Of a DNA stretch of 64,000 nt, positions 17,627 to 26,781 are shown piece after piece (positions within the stretch are counted from its first letter, which is position 1; each line of letters opens with the position of its first letter). The DNA comes from Flavobacterium sp. N2270 (GTDB lineage Bacteria; Bacteroidota; Bacteroidia; Flavobacteriales; Flavobacteriaceae): assembly GCF_025947225.1 (NCBI RefSeq), contig NZ_CP110005.1:744001-808000 (forward strand), written 5' to 3'. A program made the translations under genes and the position numbers. The notes beneath the pieces are model-generated. The model saw nothing but the letters and a program-made list of their open reading frames with translations, was not told the origin of the DNA and did not search any database.

Positions 17627-18724
17627 ATGAAAAAAAGCATTCTATTATTTTTACTTTTTATAACTATTCCTGTCTTGGCTCAAGAAGACAAGAACAATAC
17701 TTATATAGATGCACAAATTTTTAGAGGTAATGTGTATAAGCATACAAATGATATTGGTCACTTAATTACAGGTCATCCAGATGGTTTTATGTTAAGTTAT
17801 AACTGGAAAACCTATGGTAAAAAAGAATGGGAACAAGTATATAATTATCCAGACTATGGTGTTTCATTTCATTATTTAGACTTTAAGAATCATTATTTAG
17901 GTTATAATGTAGCACTTGGCGTGCATTATAATTTTTATTTTTTAAATCGTCATTTAATGTTTCGAGTTTCTCAAGGAATTGGAATGACATCTCATCCTTA
18001 TGATAAAGAAACAAACAATAAAAATAACGCATTTGGAACTAAAATAATGGATAATAATTACTTTTTATTACAATATAAAAAAGAAAATATTATTGATAGA
18101 ATAGGTTTTCAGGCAGGATTTATGCTTACTCATTTTTCAAATGGAAGGTTTAAAGCACCTAATAGCGGAATTAACACTATTGCTTTTAATGTTGGCTTAA
18201 ATTATAATCTTAACGACACAAAAGAATTTATAGTTGATTCTTTGCCTCCAAAACAATTTTATAAAGAACGAATTAAATATAATATTGCTTTTAGAACAGG
18301 TGTTTCAGAAGGACCAGTTCCCGGTTTAGGACAGCGTCAGTTTTATCATATTGGTTTATATGCTGATAAGCGTATTGGAAGAAAAAGCGCTTTGCAATTA
18401 GGTACCGATGTTTTCTTTTCGAGATATTTAAAAGATTATATTGAGTTTTCTTCAGTTGCTTTTCCAGACAAGCCACCTGTTGATCCAAATACCGATTATA
18501 AGAGAATTGGTTTATTTGTAGGACATGAATTGTTTATTAATAAATTATCTATAGAAGCTCAGGTAGGTTATTATGTGTATAAACCATTTGACTATGAAAT
18601 TGATATTTACCAACGATTAGGAGCAAAATATTATATTTATAAGAACATTTTTACTGGAGTTGGTCTAAAAACCCACGGAGGAAGAGCAGAAGCTATTGAA
18701 GCAACCTTAGGAATTAGATTATGA
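17627..18724 (+). CDS. PagL-like acyloxyacyl hydrolase (lipid A 3-O-deacylase family)
   Basis: A 365-residue predicted outer-membrane beta-barrel enzyme. A signal peptide (residues 1-18, ending VLAQ) is followed by alternating aromatic strands. The motif THFSNGRF at about residues 168-175 matches the PagL active-site H-x-S-N, with H169 and S171 as likely catalytic residues. The family removes or hydrolyses ester-linked acyl chains of lipid A. It is longer than enterobacterial PagL and carries extra strands after residue 200. It lies 7 bases after rfbD and overlaps the next gene by 4 bases, so lipid A editing is tied to O-antigen expression. Confidence 0.82.
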   Translation: MKKSILLFLLFITIPVLAQEDKNNTYIDAQIFRGNVYKHTNDIGHLITGHPDGFMLSYNWKTYGKKEWEQVYNYPDYGVSFHYLDFKNHYLGYNVALGVHYNFYFLNRHLMFRVSQGIGMTSHPYDKETNNKNNAFGTKIMDNNYFLLQYKKENIIDRIGFQAGFMLTHFSNGRFKAPNSGINTIAFNVGLNYNLNDTKEFIVDSLPPKQFYKERIKYNIAFRTGVSEGPVPGLGQRQFYHIGLYADKRIGRKSALQLGTDVFFSRYLKDYIEFSSVAFPDKPPVDPNTDYKRIGLFVGHELFINKLSIEAQVGYYVYKPFDYEIDIYQRLGAKYYIYKNIFTGVGLKTHGGRAEAIEATLGIRL

Positions 18725-19476
18725 TGAAGCACTATAACTATATATTAATTACAAGTTTATTATTTATACTAACGAGTTGTGGTATATCTGAAGATTGTTT
18801 TAAAGGCAACGGCAGTAGAATAACGCAAACCTTTCCGTTAGAAAATTTCACTAAAATTAAAGTGTATGATGGAGTTGGACTTGTTATAAAAGAAGGTCCA
18901 ACTTATGATGTTACAATAAAAACATCAGATAATATTATTGATAATTTAGATGTTGAAGTAAAAGAAGGTATGTTAATCGTAAAAGATAACTCTACTTGTA
19001 ATTTAGCTAGAGATTATGGACAAACGATTGTTTATGTTACTACACCTAACCTTGAAGAAATACATTGTAAAACAGATCAAGATATTAAGAGTGATGGGGT
19101 GTTGACTTATCCAAATTTAAAATTATTCTCAATGGATTTAAGTGACGGAGCAGGAACAGGTGATTTTTATTTAGAAGTTGTTAGCGACTTTATATATGTA
19201 GAAAGTAACAATGTATCAAATTTCACTATTTCTGGAAATACATTTGATATGAATGTTTTTTTTGCTTGGGGAAACGGAAAGTTTAACGGAACAAATTTAA
19301 CGGTAACAAATACACTTTCATTTTTTCATAGAGGTTCAAATGACATGACTTTTTTTCCTACTAAAAGTTTAATAGGTAATATTTATTCAACAGGAGATGT
19401 AATTATTAAAAATCAACCATTAGAAAACCCTAATGTTGTTGAATTTAGTTTGGGAAGATTAATTTTAGATTATTAA
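18721..19476 (+). CDS. DUF2807-type head GIN domain lipoprotein
   Basis: A 251-residue lipoprotein: a hydrophobic signal ending LTSC (Cys at residue 20) and then a right-handed beta-repeat domain of the DUF2807/GIN type, recognisable from FTKIKVYDGVGLVIKEGP and the serial V/I-rich strands that follow. The role of this family is unknown; it is common in Bacteroidota envelopes. The first ATG overlaps the preceding stop (ATGA); a second Met codon directly follows and may be the start. The flippase gene begins on the last base of its stop. Confidence 0.85.
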   Translation: MMKHYNYILITSLLFILTSCGISEDCFKGNGSRITQTFPLENFTKIKVYDGVGLVIKEGPTYDVTIKTSDNIIDNLDVEVKEGMLIVKDNSTCNLARDYGQTIVYVTTPNLEEIHCKTDQDIKSDGVLTYPNLKLFSMDLSDGAGTGDFYLEVVSDFIYVESNNVSNFTISGNTFDMNVFFAWGNGKFNGTNLTVTNTLSFFHRGSNDMTFFPTKSLIGNIYSTGDVIIKNQPLENPNVVEFSLGRLILDY

Positions 19477-20951
19477 TGGAATTAAATTCAAAAAAGAGAA
19501 TATCTATAAATGTTGTTTTTTCTGTACTTCAAGTAGGTATAGTTGGTCTGGTTTATTTGGTAATATATAAAATTTTATTAGAAAAACTTGGAGCTCAACA
19601 ACTTGGAATTTGGTCTTTGATACTTGCCACAACTTCAGTAGCAAATATTGCAAACCTTGGAATTACATCAGGTATAGTAAAGTTTGTAGCAGAATCTTAT
19701 GCGCAAAAAGATACTGATTCAATCAATAAAATAATTTTTACTTCATTTTTATCATTGCTGGGATTCTTCTTAGTACTTTCAGCTGTTATTTTTCCATTTA
19801 GTAAATATATTCTTAAATATATAGTTGAAGAAAAATTTTATTCTTACGCAGTTAGTATAGTTCCACTTTCTTTATTATCCCTGATTATAAACTCTTTGTC
19901 AGGTATATTTACTTCAGTTTTAGAAGGAATTCAAAAAAATTATTTTAAAAATGTGCTACTAATTTTATCATCAATTATTTTTTTGTTGAGCGTTATTTTT
20001 CTTACAGACAAATATGGTTTAATTGGTGTCGCTTATGGACAATTATTACAAGCTTTATTTTTATTAATTGCTTCATATTTATTGGTCGCCTTTGAATTTA
20101 AAAACCTATTAATTAAAATATCGAATTGGAATACAAAAACATTTAAGGTTGTAACTAGCTTTGGTTTAAAGTTTCAACTAATTTCGATATTAGTTATGTT
20201 TGCCGACCCAATCACAAAAGCATTTCTTGGAAAATTTGGAGGGTTATCTTTTCTCGGATATTATGAAATGGCAAACAAGTTAATTTTTCAAGTTAGAGCA
20301 TTTATTGTAAATGCTAATCAAGTAATGATTCCGGTTTTAGTGCATTCAATGAATACGAGTAAACAAAAAACAGAAAACATATATTTAATAAATTTTAGCT
20401 TAACATACTTATTAAGTTTATTATTAATGTCTACTTTGATAATATTAACACCACTAATTTCTTATTTTTGGATTGGTGATTTTAACCAGTATTTTATGTT
20501 TAGTATGTATTTACTAGCAGTTGGAGTCTTTGTAAATATTTTAAGTTCCCCGGCTTATTTTGCATGTATTGCAAAAGGAGAACTTTTGTTATTAATAAAA
20601 GCTCATTTTTTGATGACAGTCATTATTATAACATTTAGTTACTTTTTCGGAAAATTATACGGTGGTAATGCTGTTGTAATTTCTTCATCTTTAGCAACTA
20701 TTATTAGCGCTAGTTATTTAATTAGGATCTTTCACAAGGAAATTAAAGAAAAGTTAATCTTTAATAAAATTAATTTATTGTATTTAACAATTTCTATACT
20801 TCTTTGTCTTGCAACTATTATCGGGTTCAATTATTTTTCTGAATTAAAAGATTTAAAAATATATTTAATTATAAGTTCAACAATATATTTAGTTTCTTTG
20901 TATTCAATTGTTATAAAGCTAAGTTTAAAGTCAATTAGAAAGCAAATTTAA
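19476..20951 (+). CDS. wzx: Wzx-like polysaccharide flippase
   Basis: A 491-residue integral membrane protein of the MOP/MATE-related oligosaccharide flippase family, which moves lipid-linked repeat units across the inner membrane. It has about 12-14 hydrophobic segments, an N-terminal VVFSVLQVGIVGLVYLVIYK helix and the typical LGAQQLGIWSL stretch after the first helix. It is the only flippase in the locus. Its ATG overlaps the preceding stop by one base (TAATG), a strong coupling sign. Confidence 0.9.
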   Translation: MELNSKKRISINVVFSVLQVGIVGLVYLVIYKILLEKLGAQQLGIWSLILATTSVANIANLGITSGIVKFVAESYAQKDTDSINKIIFTSFLSLLGFFLVLSAVIFPFSKYILKYIVEEKFYSYAVSIVPLSLLSLIINSLSGIFTSVLEGIQKNYFKNVLLILSSIIFLLSVIFLTDKYGLIGVAYGQLLQALFLLIASYLLVAFEFKNLLIKISNWNTKTFKVVTSFGLKFQLISILVMFADPITKAFLGKFGGLSFLGYYEMANKLIFQVRAFIVNANQVMIPVLVHSMNTSKQKTENIYLINFSLTYLLSLLLMSTLIILTPLISYFWIGDFNQYFMFSMYLLAVGVFVNILSSPAYFACIAKGELLLLIKAHFLMTVIIITFSYFFGKLYGGNAVVISSSLATIISASYLIRIFHKEIKEKLIFNKINLLYLTISILLCLATIIGFNYFSELKDLKIYLIISSTIYLVSLYSIVIKLSLKSIRKQI

Positions 20952-20956
20952 TCATT

Positions 20957-21712
20957 ATGTCAAATATTTTTCAGTCACAATTTAACCAAGATGAAATAGT
21001 AAATACTCTTTTAAAAAATAAAAGAGATGGCTTTTTTGTCGACATAGGGGCATATGATGGGGTTACTTTTTCAAACTCATTTTTTTTCGAAAAAAGTAAT
21101 AATTGGAAGGGAATTTGTTTTGAGCCAAACCCTATCATCTTTAAAAAGTTATCTAAAGCCAGAAAGTGTAAATTGATTAATGGCGGTGTAAGTGAAAAAG
21201 AAACAACATTATTGTTTAAGTCATTTTATGGAAATAAAGACTTAGAGATGTTTAGTGGTTTTTCAGATTTTTTTAATGAGGAGCAATTGATTAGGGTAGA
21301 GGAAGAGTTAAAGAGAGAAAAGAACAGTGGGTGTGAAGAAATAAACATACAAACCTATCATTTAAATAATGTTTTACAAGAAAACAATATTACTAGAGTT
21401 GACTACTGTAGTATTGATACTGAAGGCGGAGAGTTTAATATTATTAAAACAATAAACTTTGATTCTATTTATTTTTCAACGTTTTCGATAGAGAATAATT
21501 GCAATGAAGAAGAGCTAATTCAGTATATGGATTCAAAAGGATTTGATTTTATTTTCATATGGAAGTGTGATTTGTTTTTTGTTAACAAAAATGAAAAAAT
21601 TAATTTTTCAACAAAAATTAAATTATCTAAGTATTATTTTAATTATCACCTTAAAAAAGTGAATTTTTTATATAAACCATTGAGTGCTTTAGGTAGGCTT
21701 TTTAATAAATAA
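20957..21712 (+). CDS. FkbM family methyltransferase
   Basis: A 251-residue SAM-dependent methyltransferase of the FkbM type, common in polysaccharide loci where such enzymes O-methylate sugars. FVDIGAYDGVTFSNS near residue 27 is the SAM-binding motif I, followed by KGICFEPNP (motif II acidic residue), CSIDTEGGEFNII, which is the FkbM hallmark, and FSIENN. It starts 5 bases after wzx. The acceptor sugar cannot be read from sequence. Confidence 0.9.
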   Translation: MSNIFQSQFNQDEIVNTLLKNKRDGFFVDIGAYDGVTFSNSFFFEKSNNWKGICFEPNPIIFKKLSKARKCKLINGGVSEKETTLLFKSFYGNKDLEMFSGFSDFFNEEQLIRVEEELKREKNSGCEEINIQTYHLNNVLQENNITRVDYCSIDTEGGEFNIIKTINFDSIYFSTFSIENNCNEEELIQYMDSKGFDFIFIWKCDLFFVNKNEKINFSTKIKLSKYYFNYHLKKVNFLYKPLSALGRLFNK

Positions 21713-21780
21713 AATTTGTTAAATGGATAATATTTTCCATCACAATGTTTGTCTTAAAAATTATAATTTTAAAATAGAAG

Positions 21781-22533
21781 ATGAGTTTTACTTTCTCAAT
21801 AATCACTGCAACGTATAATAGCGAAAAAACACTTGAAAGAACGATTAAGTCTCTATTAAATCAATCTTTTAAAAATTTTGAATATTTAATTATTGATGGA
21901 AACTCATCAGACAGCACATTGAGCATTGTAAAAAAATACGAAAAAGAGTTTACAGATAAAGACATATCTTTTAAGTATATATCTGAACCAGATAAGGGTA
22001 TATATGACGCCTGGAATAAAGGTTTGTTGTTGGCGTCTGGTGAATGGATAAGTTTTTTAGGCTCCGATGATTATTATATAGAGAACGCTTTAGAGATATA
22101 TCATTCTAACATAAACACAAACTTTAATTATTTGCATTCAAAAGTTAGACTTGTGGATGAAAATGATAAGCAATTAAAAATTTTAGGCACTCCTATTATT
22201 AAAAAACAATTTCATCAATATATGAAAATTGCACATGTAGGTTCGTTTCATCATAAATCATTATTTCAGAACGAAAAGTTTAGTTTAAAATATAAGTCAG
22301 CAAGTGATTATTTTTTCTTTTTAAAGAACCTAGAATTAATCAATTCGTTTTATATAAATGAGATTACAGCAGTTATGCAACATGGTGGAATTAGCACAAA
22401 TGTTAATAGCGCTCTAAAAGAGGCTTTAAGGGTTAAAATAGAAGTGAATAAAAGAAACAGTATATTGTGTTATATAGATTTTTTTATTGCCCATTTAAAG
22501 CACTTTGTTGGTCGTAATATTCGTAGTATTTAA
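21781..22533 (+). CDS. GT2 family glycosyltransferase
   Basis: A 250-residue cytoplasmic glycosyltransferase with a GT-A fold: FSIITATYNSEKTLERTI at the start, LIIDGNSSDST, the KGIYDAWNKGLLLASGEWISFLGSDD stretch (split here by its motifs GIYDAWNKG and LGSDD, the metal-binding site) and a C-terminal helical tail. It resembles WcaA-like transferases that extend colanic acid-type units. Its last 50 bases overlap the end of the convergent Wzy gene, and no terminator separates them. Confidence 0.9.
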   Translation: MSFTFSIITATYNSEKTLERTIKSLLNQSFKNFEYLIIDGNSSDSTLSIVKKYEKEFTDKDISFKYISEPDKGIYDAWNKGLLLASGEWISFLGSDDYYIENALEIYHSNINTNFNYLHSKVRLVDENDKQLKILGTPIIKKQFHQYMKIAHVGSFHHKSLFQNEKFSLKYKSASDYFFFLKNLELINSFYINEITAVMQHGGISTNVNSALKEALRVKIEVNKRNSILCYIDFFIAHLKHFVGRNIRSI

Positions 22534-23713
22534 TATAGCTAAATATAAACAAGTTGAAGAAAAAAAGACCATAATGTCTGTATAAGAAATCTTCAAAAAA
22601 GAAAACAATAATACTACTAAAAAGAATTGTGTTCAAAATAGGGTTGTTAAACTTTAAGCAATTTCTAATTATGTTTCCTAAATATATTAGAAAAAACAGA
22701 AAGCCTAATATACCAGAGCCAATAAATATGTACATGAAATAATTATGAGTTAGATAGTTATGATTTTCAAAAAAGCTAGAGTCATAATTCGATTTATAAC
22801 AATTATTTAATTCTGTTTGTATATTTGAAAAACCAACACCTTTAATATAGTTTTCTTTTAGAATTGTTAATGAACAATCAAAAATACTTTTCCTAATATT
22901 TGTAGAGTTAAAGTAAAGTCCCTTTGGAGGACCTTTATAATCATTAACCATTTCTATAAATCTAGATTTTATTCCAGGTAAAAAAGATATTCCTGTCAAG
23001 AACAATACCATAATCCCCACTAAGTATCTTTTTTTGAAAGAGTTGTTTTTAAGTGTAATGTATAAAATAGAAAAAAGAGTTATTATAATAATCATTTTAG
23101 ATGAAAGCAATAAAATCATTATTATAAAAAACAAAATAAAAACAACATTCAAACTCTTTTTTTCTTCTTTACTTTTGGTTAATGAATGAACAATACCAAC
23201 ATTTAAAAACAAGGAATAATAAGTAGGGTGAATTTTAAAAATAGCAACATCGTTATAAACATATCTTCTAAAAACAGACTCATTATAATCTTCTTTGAAA
23301 AAGTCTAGAAAAGAATGATTAAATAAAAAACTAACTATATAATATATACCTATAACAATACATGCATATTTAAAGTAATAAATATACTTACTCTCTAATT
23401 CTTTAAAAACATCACCATTTATATTTAAAAATACAACAGGAAATATTAAAAACATTAATGATTTACTTATGTTTTTCCAATCAATTTCTGCGTCTACTGC
23501 AAATAAGTTTGTGAATAGTATTATAAAAAAAGGTAAACTATAAAGCAAAGTCTCTTTAGAAAATTTAAACTTAATTTTATTAATTATAAGATTAAAAAAA
23601 GTTAAAATAGAAGTTACTATCAAAAACAAGGAAGAAATATTTTCCTTAAAAAAAGGAAAAAGAAATAAGCTTATTACTGCAAAATTTAATATTATTATAA
23701 GTTTATTTTTCAT
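22484..23713 (-). CDS. O-antigen ligase/polymerase-like membrane protein, copy 1
   Basis: A 409-residue integral membrane protein with about 10-12 hydrophobic segments and one longer periplasmic loop between residues about 255 and 330 (IKGVGFSNIQTELNN, then FFENHNYLTHNYFMYIFIGSGILG). The NHNYLTHN..Y.GSG.LG pattern at the end of the loop is the Wzy_C/WaaL feature. It either polymerises O-units or ligates them to a carrier; the sequence cannot separate the two. Its 3' end overlaps the GT2 gene by 50 bases and its start overlaps the GT4 gene by 11. Confidence 0.85.
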   Translation of the reverse strand: MKNKLIIILNFAVISLFLFPFFKENISSLFLIVTSILTFFNLIINKIKFKFSKETLLYSLPFFIILFTNLFAVDAEIDWKNISKSLMFLIFPVVFLNINGDVFKELESKYIYYFKYACIVIGIYYIVSFLFNHSFLDFFKEDYNESVFRRYVYNDVAIFKIHPTYYSLFLNVGIVHSLTKSKEEKKSLNVVFILFFIIMILLLSSKMIIIITLFSILYITLKNNSFKKRYLVGIMVLFLTGISFLPGIKSRFIEMVNDYKGPPKGLYFNSTNIRKSIFDCSLTILKENYIKGVGFSNIQTELNNCYKSNYDSSFFENHNYLTHNYFMYIFIGSGILGFLFFLIYLGNIIRNCLKFNNPILNTILFSSIIVFFFEDFLYRHYGLFFFNLFIFSYIKYYEYYDQQSALNGQ

Positions 23714-24941
23714 GTGTAATTTGATTTACCTTAGACAAGAAAGAGCTTAGAACAGATTCTGAATCAAAATGTTCTTCAACATATTTTCTAGCATTTTGTC
23801 CCATTACAAATGTTTTTTCAGCATTATTTTTCAGTTCAATTATTTTCTGATATACATCAACAGGCTTATTTGAAGAACAATAAAAACCACCTTTAGAGTT
23901 TGTTAGAATTGTATTTACTTCAGATTCGCTGCTACCTGTTACTATCGAAGGTCTTGTGCTTGCCATCATTCCTAATAATTTGGAAGGCATTACCGAATCT
24001 ACTACATCATATTTTTGAAACAAAAAGTGAATATCTGCAGAACAAAGTAAATCTGATAATTCACTATAAGGCACAACATCTTTAAATTTTATAAAATCAT
24101 AGATGCCAGCCCTCTCTTTTAATTTATCACTATAACCACCATTACCCACTATAACAATTTCAATATTATCATCTTTATTTATTAGTTTACAAAACTCAAT
24201 AAAAAAGTTCCAATCCTGTTTTTCACCAATATTTCCAGAATACAGTAAATTGTATTTTAATGGGTTAAAGTAGTTGTGTTTTTTAGATGTCTCAGGATTT
24301 ATATTATTAATAGAAACCCAGTTAGGGAAGAAAAAAGTGTTTTTTGGATTTGATTTTTCGTAAACCTTACCCATCATAGAATTACTAATTGTGCTAACTA
24401 GATCTGCAGAGTTTAGAATAATACTTTCAGTTTTTAAAAGAAATTTAAAAAACAATTTAGTAAAAAAAGATTTTTTAGATCCTATACCAGAATCAATTAA
24501 CAAATCAAATTCAAAATCTTGAAGATGTATCCAAAATTTAGTTTTGTAAATTAATGAATATAGTTTACCTATAAAACAGTTTGTAGTAAAAGGAACAATA
24601 CAAATAACTAAGTCAGATTTTTTAAGTTTAAATAAATTAACCAACAATCCAAAATTAAAACTTAGAATCATTAATATTCTACTTTTAAAATTCACTTTTG
24701 ATGGTACATATTGTTTGTATCTAATTACTTCAACACCGTTATTGATTTCTTTATAAAAAGAAGGTTTGTTTTCATAGTTTTCTGGAATTTTCCAATTTGG
24801 ATAATAAGGGAATCCAGTTAAAACAGTAACGTTAAAACTATTGTTTTTTAAATATTCTGCAAATTGGGAAGTATATAATCCTATGGCTGTATCTTCTGGA
24901 TAATAATTGGCAGTAATAATTGTAATTTTTTTAGATTTCAT
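23703..24941 (-). CDS. WcaI-like GT4 glycosyltransferase
   Basis: A 412-residue retaining GT-B glycosyltransferase. The N-terminal NYYPEDTAIGLYTSQFAEYL and TGFPYYPNW match WcaI/WbuB-type transferases of colanic acid and related glycans. The C-terminal half has YSGNIGEKQDW, IVGNGGYSDKLKE and the GT4 Ex7E-like region SVMPSKLLGMMAS. It is the first gene of a two-gene minus-strand island with the Wzy-like gene, which overlaps it by 11 bases. The ATG at 24941 follows an A/T-rich spacer without a clear -7 box. Confidence 0.92.
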   Translation of the reverse strand: MKSKKITIITANYYPEDTAIGLYTSQFAEYLKNNSFNVTVLTGFPYYPNWKIPENYENKPSFYKEINNGVEVIRYKQYVPSKVNFKSRILMILSFNFGLLVNLFKLKKSDLVICIVPFTTNCFIGKLYSLIYKTKFWIHLQDFEFDLLIDSGIGSKKSFFTKLFFKFLLKTESIILNSADLVSTISNSMMGKVYEKSNPKNTFFFPNWVSINNINPETSKKHNYFNPLKYNLLYSGNIGEKQDWNFFIEFCKLINKDDNIEIVIVGNGGYSDKLKERAGIYDFIKFKDVVPYSELSDLLCSADIHFLFQKYDVVDSVMPSKLLGMMASTRPSIVTGSSESEVNTILTNSKGGFYCSSNKPVDVYQKIIELKNNAEKTFVMGQNARKYVEEHFDSESVLSSFLSKVNQITHEK

Positions 24942-25095
24942 TATCTAAATTTTAAATCGAAATTAGCGATTATTATTTTAAATAACTCTAATTGAAACCC
25001 TTTAAATGATTATTCAACAAGCTCTTTTTATTCAAGACATTGTAAGTCAGTTGTTTATACAATAAAAAAAAAAACAAATCAAATTAAAAATATAT

Positions 25096-25103
25096 TATAT
25101 TTG
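25096..25103 (+). promoter_or_regulatory. -7 box of the orphan lipoprotein gene
   Basis: TATATTTG, 24 bases before the ATG at 25128, matches TAnnTTTG. It gives this lone gene its own promoter and shows that the longer frame from 25101 is not the true start. Confidence 0.5.
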
Positions 25104-25127
25104 TACCATAAAAATCAAATTTTAAAA

Positions 25128-25658
25128 ATGAAAAAAACAGCTTTAATTTTAGTTATTGCAACATTATTCTTTTCATGTGGAAAAGAGAAACAAGCAGACC
25201 AACAAGAAGATACTTCTTCTGTAGAAAATGTTGAATCAAATAGTTATGTAGTTTTATTAGACGCTATTTACGAAAAAAATGATACTGTTCAACTTTTTGT
25301 TTATGATGAAAATGACTATGAGGTTGCTAATAGTAGAATTAAAAAAGCAATAATAGGATCTACAGAACCACAGACTATTCAATTTGATTTACCTAATGGA
25401 TATACCCCTTTTAATCTGGGGATTGGATTTAGTTTAAATGCTGAGCAAGCAACTTTTACTTTGAAAGGTATTACTATTAAGAACGGAGAAGATTTAGTTT
25501 ATAAACCGGAAGATTATTTAAAATATTATGCTAATAATGATGGTATGGTATTAGACATCCCAACTTCAGTTCATAAATTAATTCATGATAAAATTTACCC
25601 ACCTTCTTTCATTGGTAACCTAGAAATGAAATCGGTTTTATCTTCATCTGTTAAGTAA
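25128..25658 (+). CDS. Orphan lipoprotein of unknown function
   Basis: A 176-residue lipoprotein: signal MKKTALILVIATLFFSC with the lipobox Cys at residue 17, an acidic linker rich in Glu/Asp/Ser, then a beta-rich domain (VQLFVYDENDYEV, IQFDLPNGYTPFNLGIGFSL, FTLKGITIKNGEDL). I do not recognise the family; the pattern recalls a small jelly-roll or carbohydrate-binding sandwich, but that is a guess. It is a single gene between two minus-strand glycan islands, with its own -7 box and a strong terminator, so it is likely regulated apart from the polysaccharide operons. Confidence 0.83.
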   Translation: MKKTALILVIATLFFSCGKEKQADQQEDTSSVENVESNSYVVLLDAIYEKNDTVQLFVYDENDYEVANSRIKKAIIGSTEPQTIQFDLPNGYTPFNLGIGFSLNAEQATFTLKGITIKNGEDLVYKPEDYLKYYANNDGMVLDIPTSVHKLIHDKIYPPSFIGNLEMKSVLSSSVK

Positions 25659-25667
25659 TTTCTAAAA

Positions 25668-25726
25668 ATATAACAACATATAAAAAAAGGGCTTCGAAAA
25701 AGCCCTTTTTTTATATGTTGTTATAT
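25668..25726. terminator. 27-bp perfect inverted repeat, two-way terminator
   Basis: Arms 25668-25694 and 25700-25726 pair perfectly over 27 bp around the loop CGAAA, with core AAAGGGCTT/AAGCCCTTT. It lies between the convergent lipoprotein and GT4 genes and can act both ways. The right arm encodes the last codons (NNI and stop) of the GT4 gene. Confidence 0.9.
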
Positions 25727-26781
25727 AATTCTTTCCATAGCATCCCTTTTTTAGCCCAGCTATAATTATTATCTACAAAATTATATAATGAAACTCCCCT
25801 TTCATTTCTTTCACGAATACCCCAATTTAGACTTTCGTTAATGGCTTTTGTTAACTCTTCAATATTTGGATTAATTAATATCCCGCCATTATCGTTCCAC
25901 TCTCTTTTTAAACCAGTCTGATAAGTAGTTATTACAGGTGTCTTACACGAAGCAGCCTCAAGATTAACCATTCCTATAGCTTCTGAATACGAAGGCGCAA
26001 TTAATGCCCTTGCGTTAGCTATTAAATGATATTTTTCTTCTCCAAAAACACCGCCAAGAAATTCAACGTTATTTTCTAAATTCAATTTTTTTACAAGCAA
26101 TTTAAGCTGAATGCAATATTCGTTTTCACTTCCCAGTATTTTTAGTTTTACCTTATTTTTTTTAATACTATTAAATACATTTATTAATAAGTCTATTCCT
26201 TTTTTTGGGTCAATTCTCCCAATAAAAATAAAATAGTCTTCATTTGGTTCGTGTTTTAAGTTTGTTGGAATGTTATTTAGGTTTATTAAATTAGGTATTT
26301 CAACAATGTTTTTATGATTAGTTAGTTGGAATAAACTATCTTTTTCAAGTGGGGTAATACAATGTAATACTTTAGCATTATTTAAAATTTTATTTAAAAT
26401 TAACTTTAAATAAACTCTTTTTTTTATTGGATTCTTTTCAAGAATCCAAGGTTCTAACATTCCATGAGGAGAAACTATATAGGGGAGTTTTTTTTCAATA
26501 GCAATTTCCGAAGCAATAAATTGACTATATGTATAAACGCCATGCAAATGAAAGGAATTATTCTCATTTAAGGTATTTAAAAAAGATTTTATTTGTGATG
26601 AATAACACCATATTTTATCTGTTTTAAATTCAATGAATTCATCAATAACTTCTTTTTTGTTAGTTATTATTTTAGAATTTATATTATTTTTTAATAAATA
26701 TTCGTGTAACAACAAAAGAACAGTCCTTACACCACCGCTTTCAAACGATACGTTTTCAGTTATATGATTAATTTCTCTCAT
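25711..26781 (-). CDS. GT4 family glycosyltransferase
   Basis: A 356-residue GT-B glycosyltransferase. The N-terminus holds NVSFESGGVRTVL and HLHGVYTYSQF; the C-terminal half holds FIFIGRIDPKKGIDLLI, ILGSENEYC, VEFLGGVFGEEKY and SYSEAIGMVNLEAASC, the last being the GT4 Ex7E nucleotide-sugar site. Donor and acceptor are unknown. The ATG at 26781 is preferred; the longer frame starts with TTG two codons upstream. It overlaps the upstream Wzy gene by 14 bases, so the two are coupled. Its stop lies in the terminator palindrome. Confidence 0.92.
   Translation of the reverse strand: MREINHITENVSFESGGVRTVLLLLHEYLLKNNINSKIITNKKEVIDEFIEFKTDKIWCYSSQIKSFLNTLNENNSFHLHGVYTYSQFIASEIAIEKKLPYIVSPHGMLEPWILEKNPIKKRVYLKLILNKILNNAKVLHCITPLEKDSLFQLTNHKNIVEIPNLINLNNIPTNLKHEPNEDYFIFIGRIDPKKGIDLLINVFNSIKKNKVKLKILGSENEYCIQLKLLVKKLNLENNVEFLGGVFGEEKYHLIANARALIAPSYSEAIGMVNLEAASCKTPVITTYQTGLKREWNDNGGILINPNIEELTKAINESLNWGIRERNERGVSLYNFVDNNYSWAKKGMLWKELYNNI

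Noticed and set aside
21721..21745. ATGGA...TCCAT hairpin before the GT2 gene
   Set aside because: A 5-bp stem without a T-run is too weak to call a terminator or operator.
24942..25095. Possible attachment site or insertion-sequence remnant at the strand switch
   Set aside because: No terminal inverted repeats, target duplication or transposase fragment; only A/T-rich spacer.
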